A stretch of 64,000 nucleotides of DNA from CAVVYW01 sp963752605 (GCA_963752605.1 CAVVYW010000005.1:124001-188000), one strand, 5' to 3'; positions 15,686-24,867 are shown, counted from the stretch's first letter. Translations and numbers: made by a program. The notes: a model not told the origin generated them from the sequence alone.

Positions 15686-17785
15686 TTGCCCCGCCGAGTT
15701 CAGGAATCTGAGCTCGATCGCGACCTGGTTGCCGGCCGGGCCCGCCCAGTTGTGGACCTCGAGCCGGTAGTGGCCGGGGGTGAGGGGCGAAATGCCGATC
15801 TCCTCACCATCCAGGGCACCATCGTTGGTGCCGCTGCCCGCCTGCGACCAGGTCCCGTCGTCGTTGCGACGCTGCAGGTAGAGGTCAAGGTCCGCGGGCA
15901 GGGTCGGCGTCACCCGACCCCGCATCGCGGCGTTGTCGTGGACGGCATCGACGTCGAACTCGAAGTACTCGCTCGTCACGCCCCCGACTCTCGCGCCGAC
16001 GCCCGGTGCCTTGGTCGTGACCGTGCCCGTGATGGGCGGCTGGGCCGGCGGCGCCGTGACCGGGGCGCTGTCCTTGTCGCCCTTCATCTTCGGGGGCAGC
16101 ACGAACGAGTCGGACGTCGAACCCTCGAGCGTGTCCGGCGGCACCTCCACGGTCTCGGACAGGACGCTCTGGAGCTGTGTGCCCGGATCCCCCTGGATGG
16201 TCCCCGTGCGCTCGGTGCGCAGGAAGGGCAGCGTGACCTGCCCGCCGTGGACGGTGACGTCCTGCATGGTCGGCACGTGGAGGAGCCAGTGGTCCGTGTT
16301 GGCGTCGGTCACCTTGATGCCGATGCGGTGCCCGGCGGGGATCTTCCAGTCCGCCGACCAGAGGTCGAGCGGGATCTGGCCGTTGCCGTAGATCATGTGC
16401 GCCTGGCGGCTGATCAGCGGACCGATCCCGCTGGGGTTGAGGTCGTACACGTCGACGACGAGGTTCGACCTCGGCAGGGCCGTGGACACGTCCACGGTGA
16501 CCTGGCCGGAGCCCGACAGGTGCGCGTCATAGGGCAGGGGCGGGGAGATCGTCCACACGCCGTTGGGGTCGGTGACACCGCCGTTGCCGTCGTCATGGTA
16601 GGTGCCCGGCAGCAGCTGGCTCGTGTAGCCGATCGAGTCCGCGGGCGGCCACACCTGCTCACCGCGCCACACCCCGTCGTTGGTCTGCACCGCGATCATC
16701 GGGTCCTTGACCCTCGGCTTGACGCCCTTCAGGAACCGGTCGTAGAAGCGGATCACCTCGTCGAACCAGCCGGCGCGACCCATCTTGAGCCTGCCATCGT
16801 CCTCGGTCTCGTTGCCGCGCACGTGATCCCAGGGACCGAGCCAGGCGCGCTCGTATCCGGTGTGGTTCTGGAGGTACTGGGCGGTGCCGTCCGCAACGGT
16901 GTTGTTCTCAGTCAGCCCCTGGGTCAGGAACAGCGGAACGGGCGAGTTCGCCCCTGGGATCAGGTTGCGCTCGCGCCAGTAGGGCGAGAAGTGATCGTCG
17001 TTCCCGGCCTGCTCGGCATAGTTGACGGCCTTGCAGCCCGGACGCTGGGTGTCGTTGGCGCCGTTGACGCTGTAGGTGGGGTCGTCGAGCGCCGGTCCAG
17101 GGGACGCGTCGATCGCGTCGTAGAGCGCGGGGGTCAGCACCGAGTTCGAGCGGCGGATGCCATCCCCGTACAGGTAGCGGTAGAGGTCGTAGACCGGCTC
17201 CTGCGAGACGACCGCGGCCAGTCCCCGCGGCTGCCGGTTGACACCGATCAGGCCCGTGACCCCGTCATAGGACTTGCCGTACATGCCGACCTTGCCGGTC
17301 GACCACGGCTGCGAGGCGGCCCACTCGACCGCCTTGACGACGTCGGCAGATTCGCCCGGGCCGGCCCAGTCCAGGCAGCCGGTCGAGCCGCCGAAGCCGC
17401 GCAGGTCGACCATCACAAACGTGTAGCCGCGCTGCATCAGCTGGGCGCCCTCGATGAGGTCGAGGAAGCGGTCCGAAGGCCCGGTCGAGGGGCCGACCGG
17501 GTCATAGGGAGGTGGGTCGCTCTGCGTGGGCGCTGCCGGGCCGAGCTGGCCCGAGTGGTTGAAGTAGGGGCCGATCGAGAGGATGACCGGCGTCTTCGCG
17601 TCAGCCGGCAGGTTCGAGGGCCGCAGGATGTCTGTGTGCAGCTTCACCCCGTCGGTCGAGTCGATCGTGGCCTCCGACCAGGTGGCCCCTTCGGGCACGT
17701 CGGCGGCGATCGCGGCGGCCGGCAGCGCGCAGAGCGCGGCAACGACGACAAATACTGCTGCCCCCCGACGGCGAAGCGAAGACAC
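15674..17785 (-). CDS. Exported CocE/NonD-type X-Pro dipeptidyl-peptidase family hydrolase
   Basis: This 703-residue protein has an R-R-R n-region and a signal peptide ending A-I-A-A. The alpha/beta hydrolase core of the X-Pro dipeptidyl-peptidase/cocaine-esterase family carries nucleophile Ser172 in G-K-S-Y-D-G and a G-P-W-D-H segment that fits the catalytic His. A jelly-roll PepX_C domain spans roughly 400-560. The last 100 residues (L-D-L-Y-L-Q-R-R onwards) resemble a bacterial pre-peptidase C-terminal domain. It likely cleaves peptide or ester bonds outside the cell. A TTGACT-N17-TTAAAA promoter lies upstream. Confidence 0.85.
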   Translation of the reverse strand: MSSLRRRGAAVFVVVAALCALPAAAIAADVPEGATWSEATIDSTDGVKLHTDILRPSNLPADAKTPVILSIGPYFNHSGQLGPAAPTQSDPPPYDPVGPSTGPSDRFLDLIEGAQLMQRGYTFVMVDLRGFGGSTGCLDWAGPGESADVVKAVEWAASQPWSTGKVGMYGKSYDGVTGLIGVNRQPRGLAAVVSQEPVYDLYRYLYGDGIRRSNSVLTPALYDAIDASPGPALDDPTYSVNGANDTQRPGCKAVNYAEQAGNDDHFSPYWRERNLIPGANSPVPLFLTQGLTENNTVADGTAQYLQNHTGYERAWLGPWDHVRGNETEDDGRLKMGRAGWFDEVIRFYDRFLKGVKPRVKDPMIAVQTNDGVWRGEQVWPPADSIGYTSQLLPGTYHDDGNGGVTDPNGVWTISPPLPYDAHLSGSGQVTVDVSTALPRSNLVVDVYDLNPSGIGPLISRQAHMIYGNGQIPLDLWSADWKIPAGHRIGIKVTDANTDHWLLHVPTMQDVTVHGGQVTLPFLRTERTGTIQGDPGTQLQSVLSETVEVPPDTLEGSTSDSFVLPPKMKGDKDSAPVTAPPAQPPITGTVTTKAPGVGARVGGVTSEYFEFDVDAVHDNAAMRGRVTPTLPADLDLYLQRRNDDGTWSQAGSGTNDGALDGEEIGISPLTPGHYRLEVHNWAGPAGNQVAIELRFLNSAGQPGT

Positions 17786-17828
17786 TCAAACCCCCGTTCC
17801 GGTGCTTTCCAAGACGATGCCTACCTAG

Positions 17829-17857
17829 TTTTAACGACCCTGCGGCCGGCAAGTCAA
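17829..17857 (-). promoter_or_regulatory. Promoter for the CocE-type hydrolase gene
   Basis: On the minus strand TTGACT (17857-17852) and TTAAAA (17834-17829) are spaced by 17 bases, about 43 bases before the GTG start at 17785. The region between this gene and the divergent lipase-like gene is relatively AT-rich. Confidence 0.5.
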
Positions 17858-17969
17858 ACGACAACCGTCGCGCCTGTTTGGCCCCGGTGAACCGGCGAAG
17901 CGCCCCGGATCTCTTGCTAGTTTGCTCCGGTTCAGTTACTCAGTAATGGGGAGATGAGGAGGACGAGAG

Positions 17970-19331
17970 ATGAAGAGGTACCCGGGGCACGGGAAGGCAA
18001 TCCTTGCGGCGCTGATCGGCACCCTGTTCCTGCTGTGCTTGGTCCCAGCGGCTCAGGCGGCGCCGGGGAGCTGCACTCACACCCCGATCCTCTTCGTCCA
18101 CGGAATCGAGGGCTCGGGCGCTCAGTTCGAGTCCCAGAAGATGCGGTTCATGAGCAACGGCTACGAGGCCGGCTGCTTCGACGAGGTCGACTACAACTCA
18201 AGTCGAGCGGTGGGCGACAAGAGCGAGGTCCATCAGCAGATCGACGACGCGATCGCCGGCCTCAAGACGGCGACGGGCAGTCCCCAGGTCGATGTGGCAG
18301 CGCACTCCCTCGGCACCACGGTCATGCATGACTACCTGACCGACGATGCCGCGGGCGCCGCCCGCCGCGCCAACGTCGCGCACTACATCAACATCGACGG
18401 CCAGGCCCAGAACCCCGGCGTACCGACCCTCGCCGTGTGGGCCGGCAGAGGGACACCCGACCGCCACATGGACGGGGCCGAGAACGTCACGATCCCGAAC
18501 CAGACCCATGTGCAGGCGTGCACGTCGGCTGAGTCGTTCGTGGAGTACTACAAGTTCCTGACCGGGTCAGCACCCGCGAACGACATCGTGCCGGAGCATG
18601 GGGCGATCGAGCTCGCCGGCAAGGCGCTCGACTTCCCCGTGAACAGGGGGCTGGTGGGCGCGACCGTTGAGATCTGGAACGTCGATGGCGCCGGGCAGCG
18701 GACCGGTGCCTCCCCCCACGCGTCTCTGCCGGTTACGGATGGGTCGCAGGGAGGCGGCTCGTGGGGCCCGGTTACCGTCGAGGCCGGCACCCGCTACGAA
18801 TTCGCACTCGTGCGGCCTGGCCTCCCGACGCTCCATCTCTACTACGAGCCGTTCGTGAGAAGCGACTACACGGTCCGCCTGCTCTCGTCGAATGCCGTCG
18901 AGACCTACTCGGGTTACCGGCCGGGCGCCGTCAGCTCCGTGAACATCCGGTACAAGGAGATCTGGGGCGACCAGGGCGCTGAGAGCGATGAGCTCACGAT
19001 CGACGGCCTGAACGTGTGCACCCCCGGGCTGTGTCCCATCTCCAAGCAGGTCAACGCCTTCTTCGCCTTCGACCGGAACCGCGATGGGGAGACCGACCTC
19101 AGCTCGCCCGACCCCGTGCTGGGCAGGCTGCCGTTCCTGCAGGGAGCGGATGTCTTCGTCCCCGCCGACTCGGATGCCTCCGGCACCGTTTCGTTCCAGC
19201 TGCGGTCGAGGGGCGCTGGCCCGGTTAGAACGCTCAACACCCCGAACTGGGACTCGATGAGCGATGGAGTCATCGTCCAGTGGAACGACTTCGAACGGCC
19301 GCTCGCCAAGAAGGGGAAGCGGCGCCGCTAG
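17970..19331 (+). CDS. Exported lipase-like alpha/beta hydrolase
   Basis: This 453-residue protein starts at ATG 17970 behind a GAGGAGGA ribosome site. The signal peptide ends A-Q-A at residue 30. The oxyanion strand P-I-L-F-V-H-G-I-E-G-S-G (39-50) and nucleophile elbow A-H-S-L-G-T with Ser113 place it among triacylglycerol lipase-like hydrolases. After about residue 215, beta-rich regions follow that resemble the carbohydrate-binding-like (CnaB/CBM-like) domains often attached to such lipases. The protein ends in a basic A-K-K-G-K-R-R-R tail. It probably hydrolyses lipids or polyesters outside the cell. Confidence 0.82.
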   Translation: MKRYPGHGKAILAALIGTLFLLCLVPAAQAAPGSCTHTPILFVHGIEGSGAQFESQKMRFMSNGYEAGCFDEVDYNSSRAVGDKSEVHQQIDDAIAGLKTATGSPQVDVAAHSLGTTVMHDYLTDDAAGAARRANVAHYINIDGQAQNPGVPTLAVWAGRGTPDRHMDGAENVTIPNQTHVQACTSAESFVEYYKFLTGSAPANDIVPEHGAIELAGKALDFPVNRGLVGATVEIWNVDGAGQRTGASPHASLPVTDGSQGGGSWGPVTVEAGTRYEFALVRPGLPTLHLYYEPFVRSDYTVRLLSSNAVETYSGYRPGAVSSVNIRYKEIWGDQGAESDELTIDGLNVCTPGLCPISKQVNAFFAFDRNRDGETDLSSPDPVLGRLPFLQGADVFVPADSDASGTVSFQLRSRGAGPVRTLNTPNWDSMSDGVIVQWNDFERPLAKKGKRRR

Positions 19332-19340
19332 CGCGCCGCC

Positions 19341-19733
19341 CTACTTCTCCTTGAGCACGGCGAGGATGTTCCCCGCCGGGTCCTTGAACCAGGCGATGTC
19401 GGGGCCCTCGTTCCGATCGAGGCCGCGGAACACGCCCTTCTCGTCCTGCTCGAACCCGTCGTAGCGCTCGAATGCCACGCCCTTGCCGGAGAGCTCGTCG
19501 ACGACCGCGTCGATGTCATCCACCGGGAAGTTGAGGATCGTGTAGTTGCCGGGCTCGAGGTCCGGCTTCAGGTAGGCGAGGGTCGACTTGCCACCCGCGT
19601 GGTCGAGCTGCAGCAGGCCGTTCTCCTCATCCAGCACCTTCACGTTCAGCCCGAGCGTCTCGCCGTAGAACTCGCGGGCCTTGTCCAGGTCGTTGACGGC
19701 GAAGCCGCTGTATGCCTCGCTCTTATCCAACAT
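19341..19733 (-). CDS. VOC family (glyoxalase/bleomycin resistance-like) protein
   Basis: This 130-residue protein has the two beta-alpha-beta-beta-beta modules of the VOC fold: S-G-F-A-V-N-D-L-D-K-A-R-E-F-Y in the first half and T-I-L-N-F-P-V-D-D-I-D in the second. Members bind a metal and act as dioxygenases, lyases or antibiotic-binding proteins; none of these can be chosen here. An AAAGGAG ribosome site precedes the ATG at 19733. It lies 66 bases after the ECF sigma factor on the same strand and is likely in the same operon, a common arrangement for sigma factors of this type. Confidence 0.85.
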   Translation of the reverse strand: MLDKSEAYSGFAVNDLDKAREFYGETLGLNVKVLDEENGLLQLDHAGGKSTLAYLKPDLEPGNYTILNFPVDDIDAVVDELSGKGVAFERYDGFEQDEKGVFRGLDRNEGPDIAWFKDPAGNILAVLKEK

Positions 19734-19799
19734 CGACTGCTCCTTTCATCGGGATCGTGAGAAGTGACCGGCGAGCGGTCCCGAACTCATCGCCCGGGA

Positions 19800-20921
19800 T
19801 CAGTCCAGGCGCGCCGGCAGCCCGAAGCGGTCGTAGATGTCCGCCAGCTTCGTTAAGTCGGCCGGCTGGTACGGCATCTGCGCCTGAACCTGCGGATCGG
19901 GGTCCTGGCTGGAGCGCACGATGAACGCCGTGACGTCCTTGATCTCTCCGTCCTCGTCGAAGCTGAGCACGTTGAGGGCGAACGGGACGAACGCTTCCTC
20001 CTCCGGGTCCCAGCTGTAGTAGGCGAGCGTCGGCTGTCCGTTCGCTTGGGTGAGAACGGGCTTCCACTTGAAGTCGCCCGAGAGCGGTGAGCGCCGCATC
20101 CAGGTCGCGATGCCCTCTCGGCCCCGGTACCAGGTGGACATCGGCGGCATCGAGAAGGAAGCGTCCTCCGACAGAAGCGAGACCACCTCGTCCACGTCGC
20201 CCTTCTGCCAGGCCTCGACGTAGTCCTCGACCGCCTTCTTGACGCCGTCCTCTCCGAGCTGGCGCAGGGTCGCCTGCTGGGTCTGGTCCGGCGTCTTCTC
20301 CTCGACGGTCTTGCGGGCGCGTTGCAGGGCACTGTTGACCGAGGCGACGCTCGTGTCCAGCGACGTGGCCACCTCCTTCGCCGAGTAGCCGAGCACCTCT
20401 CGGAGGATCAGCACCGCTCGCTGGTTGGCCGGCAGGGTTTGGAGGGCCGCGATGAATGCGAGCTCCACCGCCTCGCGCTGCTCATAGCTCGCCTCGGGTC
20501 CCGCGGGCCCGTCCTCGACCCCCAGCTTCTCGTCGGGGTAGGGCTCGATCCAGACCTCCTCGACCAAGGGGTTGCCGGGGCCGTCGTGGGGGTCGGTGGC
20601 CGGGCCGTAGTCCACCGGGAGCACCCGCTTCGGCCGGCGCTCGATCGCGTTCAGGCAGGTGTTGGTGGCGATGGTGTAGAGCCAGGAGCGCAGCGAGCTT
20701 CGGCCCTCGAACCTCGCCAGGCCCTTCCATGCCCTCAGCATCGTCTCCTGGAGCGCGTCCTCGGCGTCCTGTACCGAGCCGAGCATCCGGTAGCAGTGGG
20801 CGTGGAGCTCGCCGCGCCTGGGCTCGACCAGGCTCTGGAACGCGCCCTCGTCGCCGCCGCGGGCCGCTTCGAGCGACCGCTGCTCATCGCTCGTCGCCGG
20901 GCTGGGGGAGACGGTGCTCAC
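19800..20921 (-). CDS. ECF sigma factor with C-terminal SnoaL-like domain
   Basis: This protein has about 373 residues from GTG 20921. Sigma region 2 (about 25-95) includes D-A-E-D-A-L-Q-E-T and R-S-W-L-Y-T-I-A-T-N; region 4 (about 145-205) includes L-P-A-N-Q-R-A-V-L-I-L-R-E and a helix-turn-helix E-V-A-T-S-L. A SnoaL/NTF2-like domain fills the C-terminal 150 residues, as in the SigG/SigX5-like ECF groups that lack a separate anti-sigma factor. The tail probably controls activity. An ATG at 20933 is possible, but it lies inside a TATGTT -10 box that ends 7 bases before GTG 20921, which favours the latter. No anti-sigma gene is adjacent; VOC genes flank it. Confidence 0.88.
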   Translation of the reverse strand: MSTVSPSPATSDEQRSLEAARGGDEGAFQSLVEPRRGELHAHCYRMLGSVQDAEDALQETMLRAWKGLARFEGRSSLRSWLYTIATNTCLNAIERRPKRVLPVDYGPATDPHDGPGNPLVEEVWIEPYPDEKLGVEDGPAGPEASYEQREAVELAFIAALQTLPANQRAVLILREVLGYSAKEVATSLDTSVASVNSALQRARKTVEEKTPDQTQQATLRQLGEDGVKKAVEDYVEAWQKGDVDEVVSLLSEDASFSMPPMSTWYRGREGIATWMRRSPLSGDFKWKPVLTQANGQPTLAYYSWDPEEEAFVPFALNVLSFDEDGEIKDVTAFIVRSSQDPDPQVQAQMPYQPADLTKLADIYDRFGLPARLD

Positions 20922-20928
20922 GACTCGC

Positions 20929-20934
20929 AACATA
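20929..20934 (-). promoter_or_regulatory. -10 box TATGTT for the ECF sigma factor gene
   Basis: TATGTT on the minus strand is followed by 7 bases and then GTG 20921. The box contains the alternative upstream ATG, so both cannot be functional at once; a leaderless GTG start is the simpler reading. Confidence 0.4.
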
Positions 20935-20988
20935 GCTGCTCGCCCGACCGATGAGTTCGGCCCGCGCCGCGGGTCTCAGTGACCAGGA

Positions 20989-21348
20989 GTGAAGCCAGGA
21001 CACTCAAACTCAATCGTCCACCTGGAGCTGCACACCCGGGACCTGCCCGGGGCGCGCGCCCTCTACGAGCGGCTGCTGGATTGGCGCTCCGAGCTGGTCG
21101 AGTGCGAGCGCGGGTGCTACACGGCGCTCGAGCTCGGCGGCGGGCTGGGGGGTGGCATCGTCGAGTGTGAGACACCTCATCCGGTCTGGCTGCCCTATGT
21201 GCAAGTCTCCGACGTCCGCGCGGCGACGGAGCGGGCCCGCGCGCTTGGCGCCGCAGTCCTGCTCGAGCCGCGCGAGGGCCCGTCGGGCTGGCGGAGCGTC
21301 GTCTCCGCCCCGGCAGGGGCGCAGATCGCTTTCTGGCAGTCGAAATAA
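20989..21348 (+). CDS. VOC family protein, single-domain
   Basis: This 119-residue protein starts at GTG 20989. V-H-L-E-L-H-T-R-D-L and A-L-Y-E-R-L-L-D-W are the first VOC module, and P-Y-V-Q-V-S-D-V-R-A-A begins the second. It lacks features that would identify a substrate. It is transcribed divergently from the ECF sigma factor, with only about 67 bases between the two starts, so it may be part of that regulon. The MFS exporter gene follows 36 bases downstream on the same strand. Confidence 0.82.
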   Translation: MKPGHSNSIVHLELHTRDLPGARALYERLLDWRSELVECERGCYTALELGGGLGGGIVECETPHPVWLPYVQVSDVRAATERARALGAAVLLEPREGPSGWRSVVSAPAGAQIAFWQSK

Positions 21349-21384
21349 ACGTCGAAACAGGGGCGATGAGTTCGTCGTCGTTAC

Positions 21385-22869
21385 ATGGTCAACACACACA
21401 TGAGTGAACAGGCAGACAAGAACCGCTGGATCGCCCTCTACGTGCTGTGCGCGGGCATGCTGATGATCGTTCTCGACATCACGATCGTGAACGTCGCCCT
21501 GCCCTCGATCCAGGACGACCTCGGCTTCTCGCAGTCCAATCTCGCCTGGGTGGTCAACGGATACCTGATCGCGTTCGGCGGCCTGCTGCTGCTCTCCGGC
21601 CGCTTCGGGGACATCCTCGGCCACAAGACCGTCTTCATGGCGGGCCTCGCCGTCTTCACCCTCGCCTCGCTCCTGTGCGGTCTGGCCCAGAGCCAGGAGA
21701 TGCTGGTCGGCGCCCGGTTCATCCAGGGAATCGGCGGCGCGATGACCTCCGCGGTCATCCTCGGGATGATCGTGACGATGTTCCCCGAGCCGCGCGAGCA
21801 GGCGAAGGCGATGGGCGTCTATGCCTTCGTCGCCTCCGGCGGCGGCTCGGTGGGCCTCCTGCTCGGCGGGGTGCTCACCGAATCGATCAACTGGCACTGG
21901 ATCTTCTTCGTCAACGTCCCGATCGCCATCGTCACGGCCCTGCTGGCCGCGCGCCTGCTCGAGCGCGACGAGGGCATCGGCTTCGGCGGCGGGGCCGACG
22001 TCGCCGGTGCGGTCCTGGTCACGAGCTCGCTGATGCTCGGCGTCTACACGATCGTCTCGCCGGCGGCGGAGTACGGCTGGGGCGCGACCCAGACCCTGGC
22101 GCTCGGCGCGGTCTCACTCGCCCTGCTCGCCGCCTTCATCGTGCGGGAATCGAGGATCGCCAACCCGCTGATCCCGCTGCGGATCTTCCGCTCCCCGAAC
22201 GTCTCGGGAGCCAACGTGATCCAGGCGCTGTCGGTCGCCGGGATGTTCGGGATGTTCTTCCTCGGCTCCCTGTACATGGAGCGGGTCCTTGGCTACAGCG
22301 CCCTGGAGATCGGCCTCGCCTTCGTCCCGGTGACCATCGTCATGGGGACCCTCTCCGTCCGCTACACCGAGCCGCTCGTCATGCGCTTCGGAGCGAAGCC
22401 GATGGTGATCGTCGGCATGTCGCTGATCGCGGCCGGCCTGCTCCTCTTCACGCGGACGCCGGTGGACGGCAGCTACGTCCAGCACATGCTGGCGCCGATG
22501 ATCCTGTTCGGCGCCGGGGCGGGCCTCTCGTTCCCGGCGCTGATGACAGTCGCGATGTCCGGCGCGACCGACGAGGACGCCGGGCTCGCCTCGGGCCTCG
22601 TCAACACCTCCGCGCAGGTCGGCGGCGCGCTTGGCCTGGCAGTCCTCGCGACCCTGTCGGCCTCGCGCAGCGACGGACTGATCGCCGACGGCGAGTCCAC
22701 GGCCTCGGCGCTGACCAGCGGTTATCACCTCGCCTATCTCATCGGCGCGGCGCTGGTCATCGCAGCGATCGTGGTCGCGGTCAAGGTCGTCGAGGCTGTG
22801 GAGCCGGAGCTCGAGGTCGGCGAGGAGCCCGGGCCGGGCGAGCAGCCCGCATACAGCGAAGCCGCGTAG
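21385..22869 (+). CDS. MFS drug exporter, DHA2 (EmrB/QacA) family
   Basis: This 494-residue protein begins at ATG 21385 (or 21400) and has about 14 membrane segments. The D1 motif D-I-T-I-V-N-V-A-L-P-S-I is at the first helix and G-R-F-G-D near residue 72 is motif A. The 14-helix layout and motif D1 are typical of proton-driven DHA2 multidrug exporters. The hydrophilic C-terminal tail is acidic (P-E-L-E-V-G-E-E-P-G-P-G-E). The gene follows the VOC gene closely; the pair could form a small detoxification unit. The actual substrate is unknown. Confidence 0.9.
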   Translation: MVNTHMSEQADKNRWIALYVLCAGMLMIVLDITIVNVALPSIQDDLGFSQSNLAWVVNGYLIAFGGLLLLSGRFGDILGHKTVFMAGLAVFTLASLLCGLAQSQEMLVGARFIQGIGGAMTSAVILGMIVTMFPEPREQAKAMGVYAFVASGGGSVGLLLGGVLTESINWHWIFFVNVPIAIVTALLAARLLERDEGIGFGGGADVAGAVLVTSSLMLGVYTIVSPAAEYGWGATQTLALGAVSLALLAAFIVRESRIANPLIPLRIFRSPNVSGANVIQALSVAGMFGMFFLGSLYMERVLGYSALEIGLAFVPVTIVMGTLSVRYTEPLVMRFGAKPMVIVGMSLIAAGLLLFTRTPVDGSYVQHMLAPMILFGAGAGLSFPALMTVAMSGATDEDAGLASGLVNTSAQVGGALGLAVLATLSASRSDGLIADGESTASALTSGYHLAYLIGAALVIAAIVVAVKVVEAVEPELEVGEEPGPGEQPAYSEAA

Positions 22870-22937
22870 GCACTCCCTGCACGACGCCTGGCAGGAAGGG
22901 GCACCGGCGGCGGGAAGCAAGCAGCCGGAGCCCCACG

Positions 22938-23945
22938 ATGATCGTCGACTGCGCCCACTACAAGGACGGCGTTCGCCAGAACGAGGAGCCCCTGCCCCTC
23001 GAGCAGGCGGCCGAATGCATGCGCAAGCGCGATCCGGAAGCCGGGGAGTTCGTCTGGATCGGGCTCCACGAGCCCGAACCCGGGCCACATCGGGCGCGGG
23101 TGGTGGAGCTGGAGGACATCGCGAAGCTCTTCGGGCTCCACGAGCTCGCCGTCGAGGACGCGGAGAACGCCCACCAGCGGCCGAAGATCGAGGACTACGA
23201 GGACTCCTACTTCATCGTCCTCCGCACCGCCCACTACCACGAGGACACCGAGGTGGTCCACTTCGGCGAGATCCATATCTTCATCGGGCCCGGCTACGTG
23301 ATCTCCGTCCGCCATGGCGTCGGCAGCGAGCTCGCCTCGGCGCGCAAGCGGCTCGAGGCCCGACCCGACCTGCTGAAGCTCGGTCCGGCCTCGGCGCTGT
23401 GGGCGATCCTCGACAAGGTGGTCGATGACTACCTGCCGGTCGTGGACGGGATCGAGGACGACATCGAGGAGGTCGAGGGCGACGTGTTCGACGACGACCG
23501 CGCCGCGCCCACCCAGCGCATCTATCACCTGAAGCGCGAGGTGATCGAGTTCCACCGGGCGGTGTATCCGCTGCTGACCCCCCTTGGCGCGCTCGAGGCG
23601 GGCGCCTTCGCGAGGGTCCCCGAGGAGCTGCGGCGCTTCTTCCGCGACGTGGCCGATCATGCCCGCCGCGTCGACGAGCAGGTGAGCTCCCAGCGGGAGC
23701 TGCTGACCAGCGTGCTCGAGGCGAATCTCGCCCTGGTCAGCGTCACCCAGAACGAGGTCGTCAAGAAGATCTCCGCGGTGGCGGGGATCATCGCGGTGCC
23801 CACCCTGATCGCCAGCAACTACGGGATGAACTTCGAGCACATGCCCGAGCTCGATCAGCCCTGGGGATACTGGGCCGCGCTCGGGGCGATGGCCCTCTGC
23901 GTGATCGGGCTCAGCTTCTTCTTCAAGCGCATCAACTGGATCTAG
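22938..23945 (+). CDS. corA: CorA-type magnesium/cobalt transporter
   Basis: This 335-residue protein starts at ATG 22938. It has a long acidic N-terminal cytoplasmic funnel domain (F-V-W-I-G-L-H-E-P, then E-D-A-E-N-A-H-Q-R-P-K-I near residue 75) and two C-terminal membrane helices (about 275-295 and 308-328). The signature Y-G-M-N lies at the end of the first helix, followed by F-E-H-M-P-E-L. The family forms homopentameric channels for Mg2+ (and Co2+ or Ni2+). It lies 68 bases after the MFS gene; ctaG follows with its own -10 box. Confidence 0.93.
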   Translation: MIVDCAHYKDGVRQNEEPLPLEQAAECMRKRDPEAGEFVWIGLHEPEPGPHRARVVELEDIAKLFGLHELAVEDAENAHQRPKIEDYEDSYFIVLRTAHYHEDTEVVHFGEIHIFIGPGYVISVRHGVGSELASARKRLEARPDLLKLGPASALWAILDKVVDDYLPVVDGIEDDIEEVEGDVFDDDRAAPTQRIYHLKREVIEFHRAVYPLLTPLGALEAGAFARVPEELRRFFRDVADHARRVDEQVSSQRELLTSVLEANLALVSVTQNEVVKKISAVAGIIAVPTLIASNYGMNFEHMPELDQPWGYWAALGAMALCVIGLSFFFKRINWI

Positions 23946-23960
23946 CTTTCGAAGCCGCCC

Positions 23961-23966
23961 TACGAT
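23961..23966 (+). promoter_or_regulatory. -10 box TACGAT for ctaG
   Basis: TACGAT ends 7 bases before the ATG at 23974, placing the transcription start at the start codon. A -35 is not clear. Confidence 0.4.
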
Positions 23967-23973
23967 CAGTTTC

Positions 23974-24867
23974 ATGATCGTGCTCGCGCACGTCGGCGGC
24001 GGCACCTGGGAGCCGCTGCAGCTCGCCGGCCTCACCGTCGTCGCGGCGGCCTATGCCTTCAGGTCTATGTCGCTCGCCCGCGAGGGCCGGCCCGTGCCGA
24101 CCTGGAGGATCGCGTGCTTCGCGCTGGGCATCGCGCTGATCGCCGGAGCCTTCGCCTCGCCGCTCGCCCACCTCGGCGAGGAGCTGCTGCTCGCCCACAT
24201 GGCCCAGCACCTGGTGATGGGGGACATCGGCGCGCTGCTGATCGTCCTCGGCCTGACCGGGCCCGTACTCCAGCCCCTGCTGGCGATCCGGTTGGTCGGC
24301 TGGCTGCGCACGCTGACCCATCCGCTGATCGCCCTTCCCCTCTGGATCGCCAGCCTCTACGTCTGGCACCTGCCCTTCCTCTACCAGGCGGCGCTGACCA
24401 GCGAGCCGCTGCACGCCCTTCAGCATGCCTGCTTCATCGGCTTCGGCGTGCTGATGTGGATGCCGCTGGTCGGGCCGCTGCCCAAGCCCGCCTGGTTCGG
24501 CATCGGGGGCAAGCTGGGCTACGTGCTCGCGGTGCGCTTCGCCGGCACGGTCCTCGGCAACGTCTTCATGTGGTCGGGAGACGTCATCTACCCCGACTAC
24601 GCGAGCGGGGAGGACTTCTGGGACGTCTCGCCGCTCACGGACCAGGGGATCGCGGGGGTGATCATGACCGCGGAGGGCGGGCTGGTCACCCTCGGGGTTC
24701 TGGCCTGGCTCTTGCTCACCTGGGCGCAGCAGGACACCGAGCGCCAGAGGCTGCTCGACCTGGCCGAGTCGCAGGGCGTCCCGCTCTCTGAGGCTCGGGC
24801 GGGACGCGCCGCCGCGGCCGGCGAGGGCCCGCGGCTCGAGGAGCGGATCAAGGGTTCCGCAAGGTGA
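23974..24867 (+). CDS. ctaG: Cytochrome c oxidase assembly factor CtaG (caa3 type)
   Basis: This 297-residue protein has about seven membrane helices. The family's conserved histidines appear in L-L-L-A-H-M-A-Q-H-L, Y-V-W-H-L-P-F-L-Y and A-L-Q-H-A-C-F. It belongs to the CtaG_Bsub (caa3_CtaG) family, needed for assembly of the CuA/CuB centres of caa3-type oxidase; no oxidase genes are in the window. Its stop overlaps the GTG start of the spermidine-synthase-like gene (GTGA), so the two are translationally coupled. Confidence 0.88.
   Translation: MIVLAHVGGGTWEPLQLAGLTVVAAAYAFRSMSLAREGRPVPTWRIACFALGIALIAGAFASPLAHLGEELLLAHMAQHLVMGDIGALLIVLGLTGPVLQPLLAIRLVGWLRTLTHPLIALPLWIASLYVWHLPFLYQAALTSEPLHALQHACFIGFGVLMWMPLVGPLPKPAWFGIGGKLGYVLAVRFAGTVLGNVFMWSGDVIYPDYASGEDFWDVSPLTDQGIAGVIMTAEGGLVTLGVLAWLLLTWAQQDTERQRLLDLAESQGVPLSEARAGRAAAAGEGPRLEERIKGSAR

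Noticed and set aside
15686..17890. A 734-codon plus-strand open frame opposite the CocE-type gene
   Set aside because: It mirrors the codon structure of the real minus-strand gene. Its translation is His/Arg/Gly/Val-rich without domains, while the minus strand gives signal peptide, catalytic Ser and family domains. The same holds for the long antisense frames at 36489-38165, 43501-45171, 52518-54737 and 58004-60271.
21447..23945. An 832-codon frame running through the MFS gene into corA
   Set aside because: Only the part from 22938 is protein-like (CorA). The upstream part is an Arg/Gly-rich shadow of the exporter gene in another frame.
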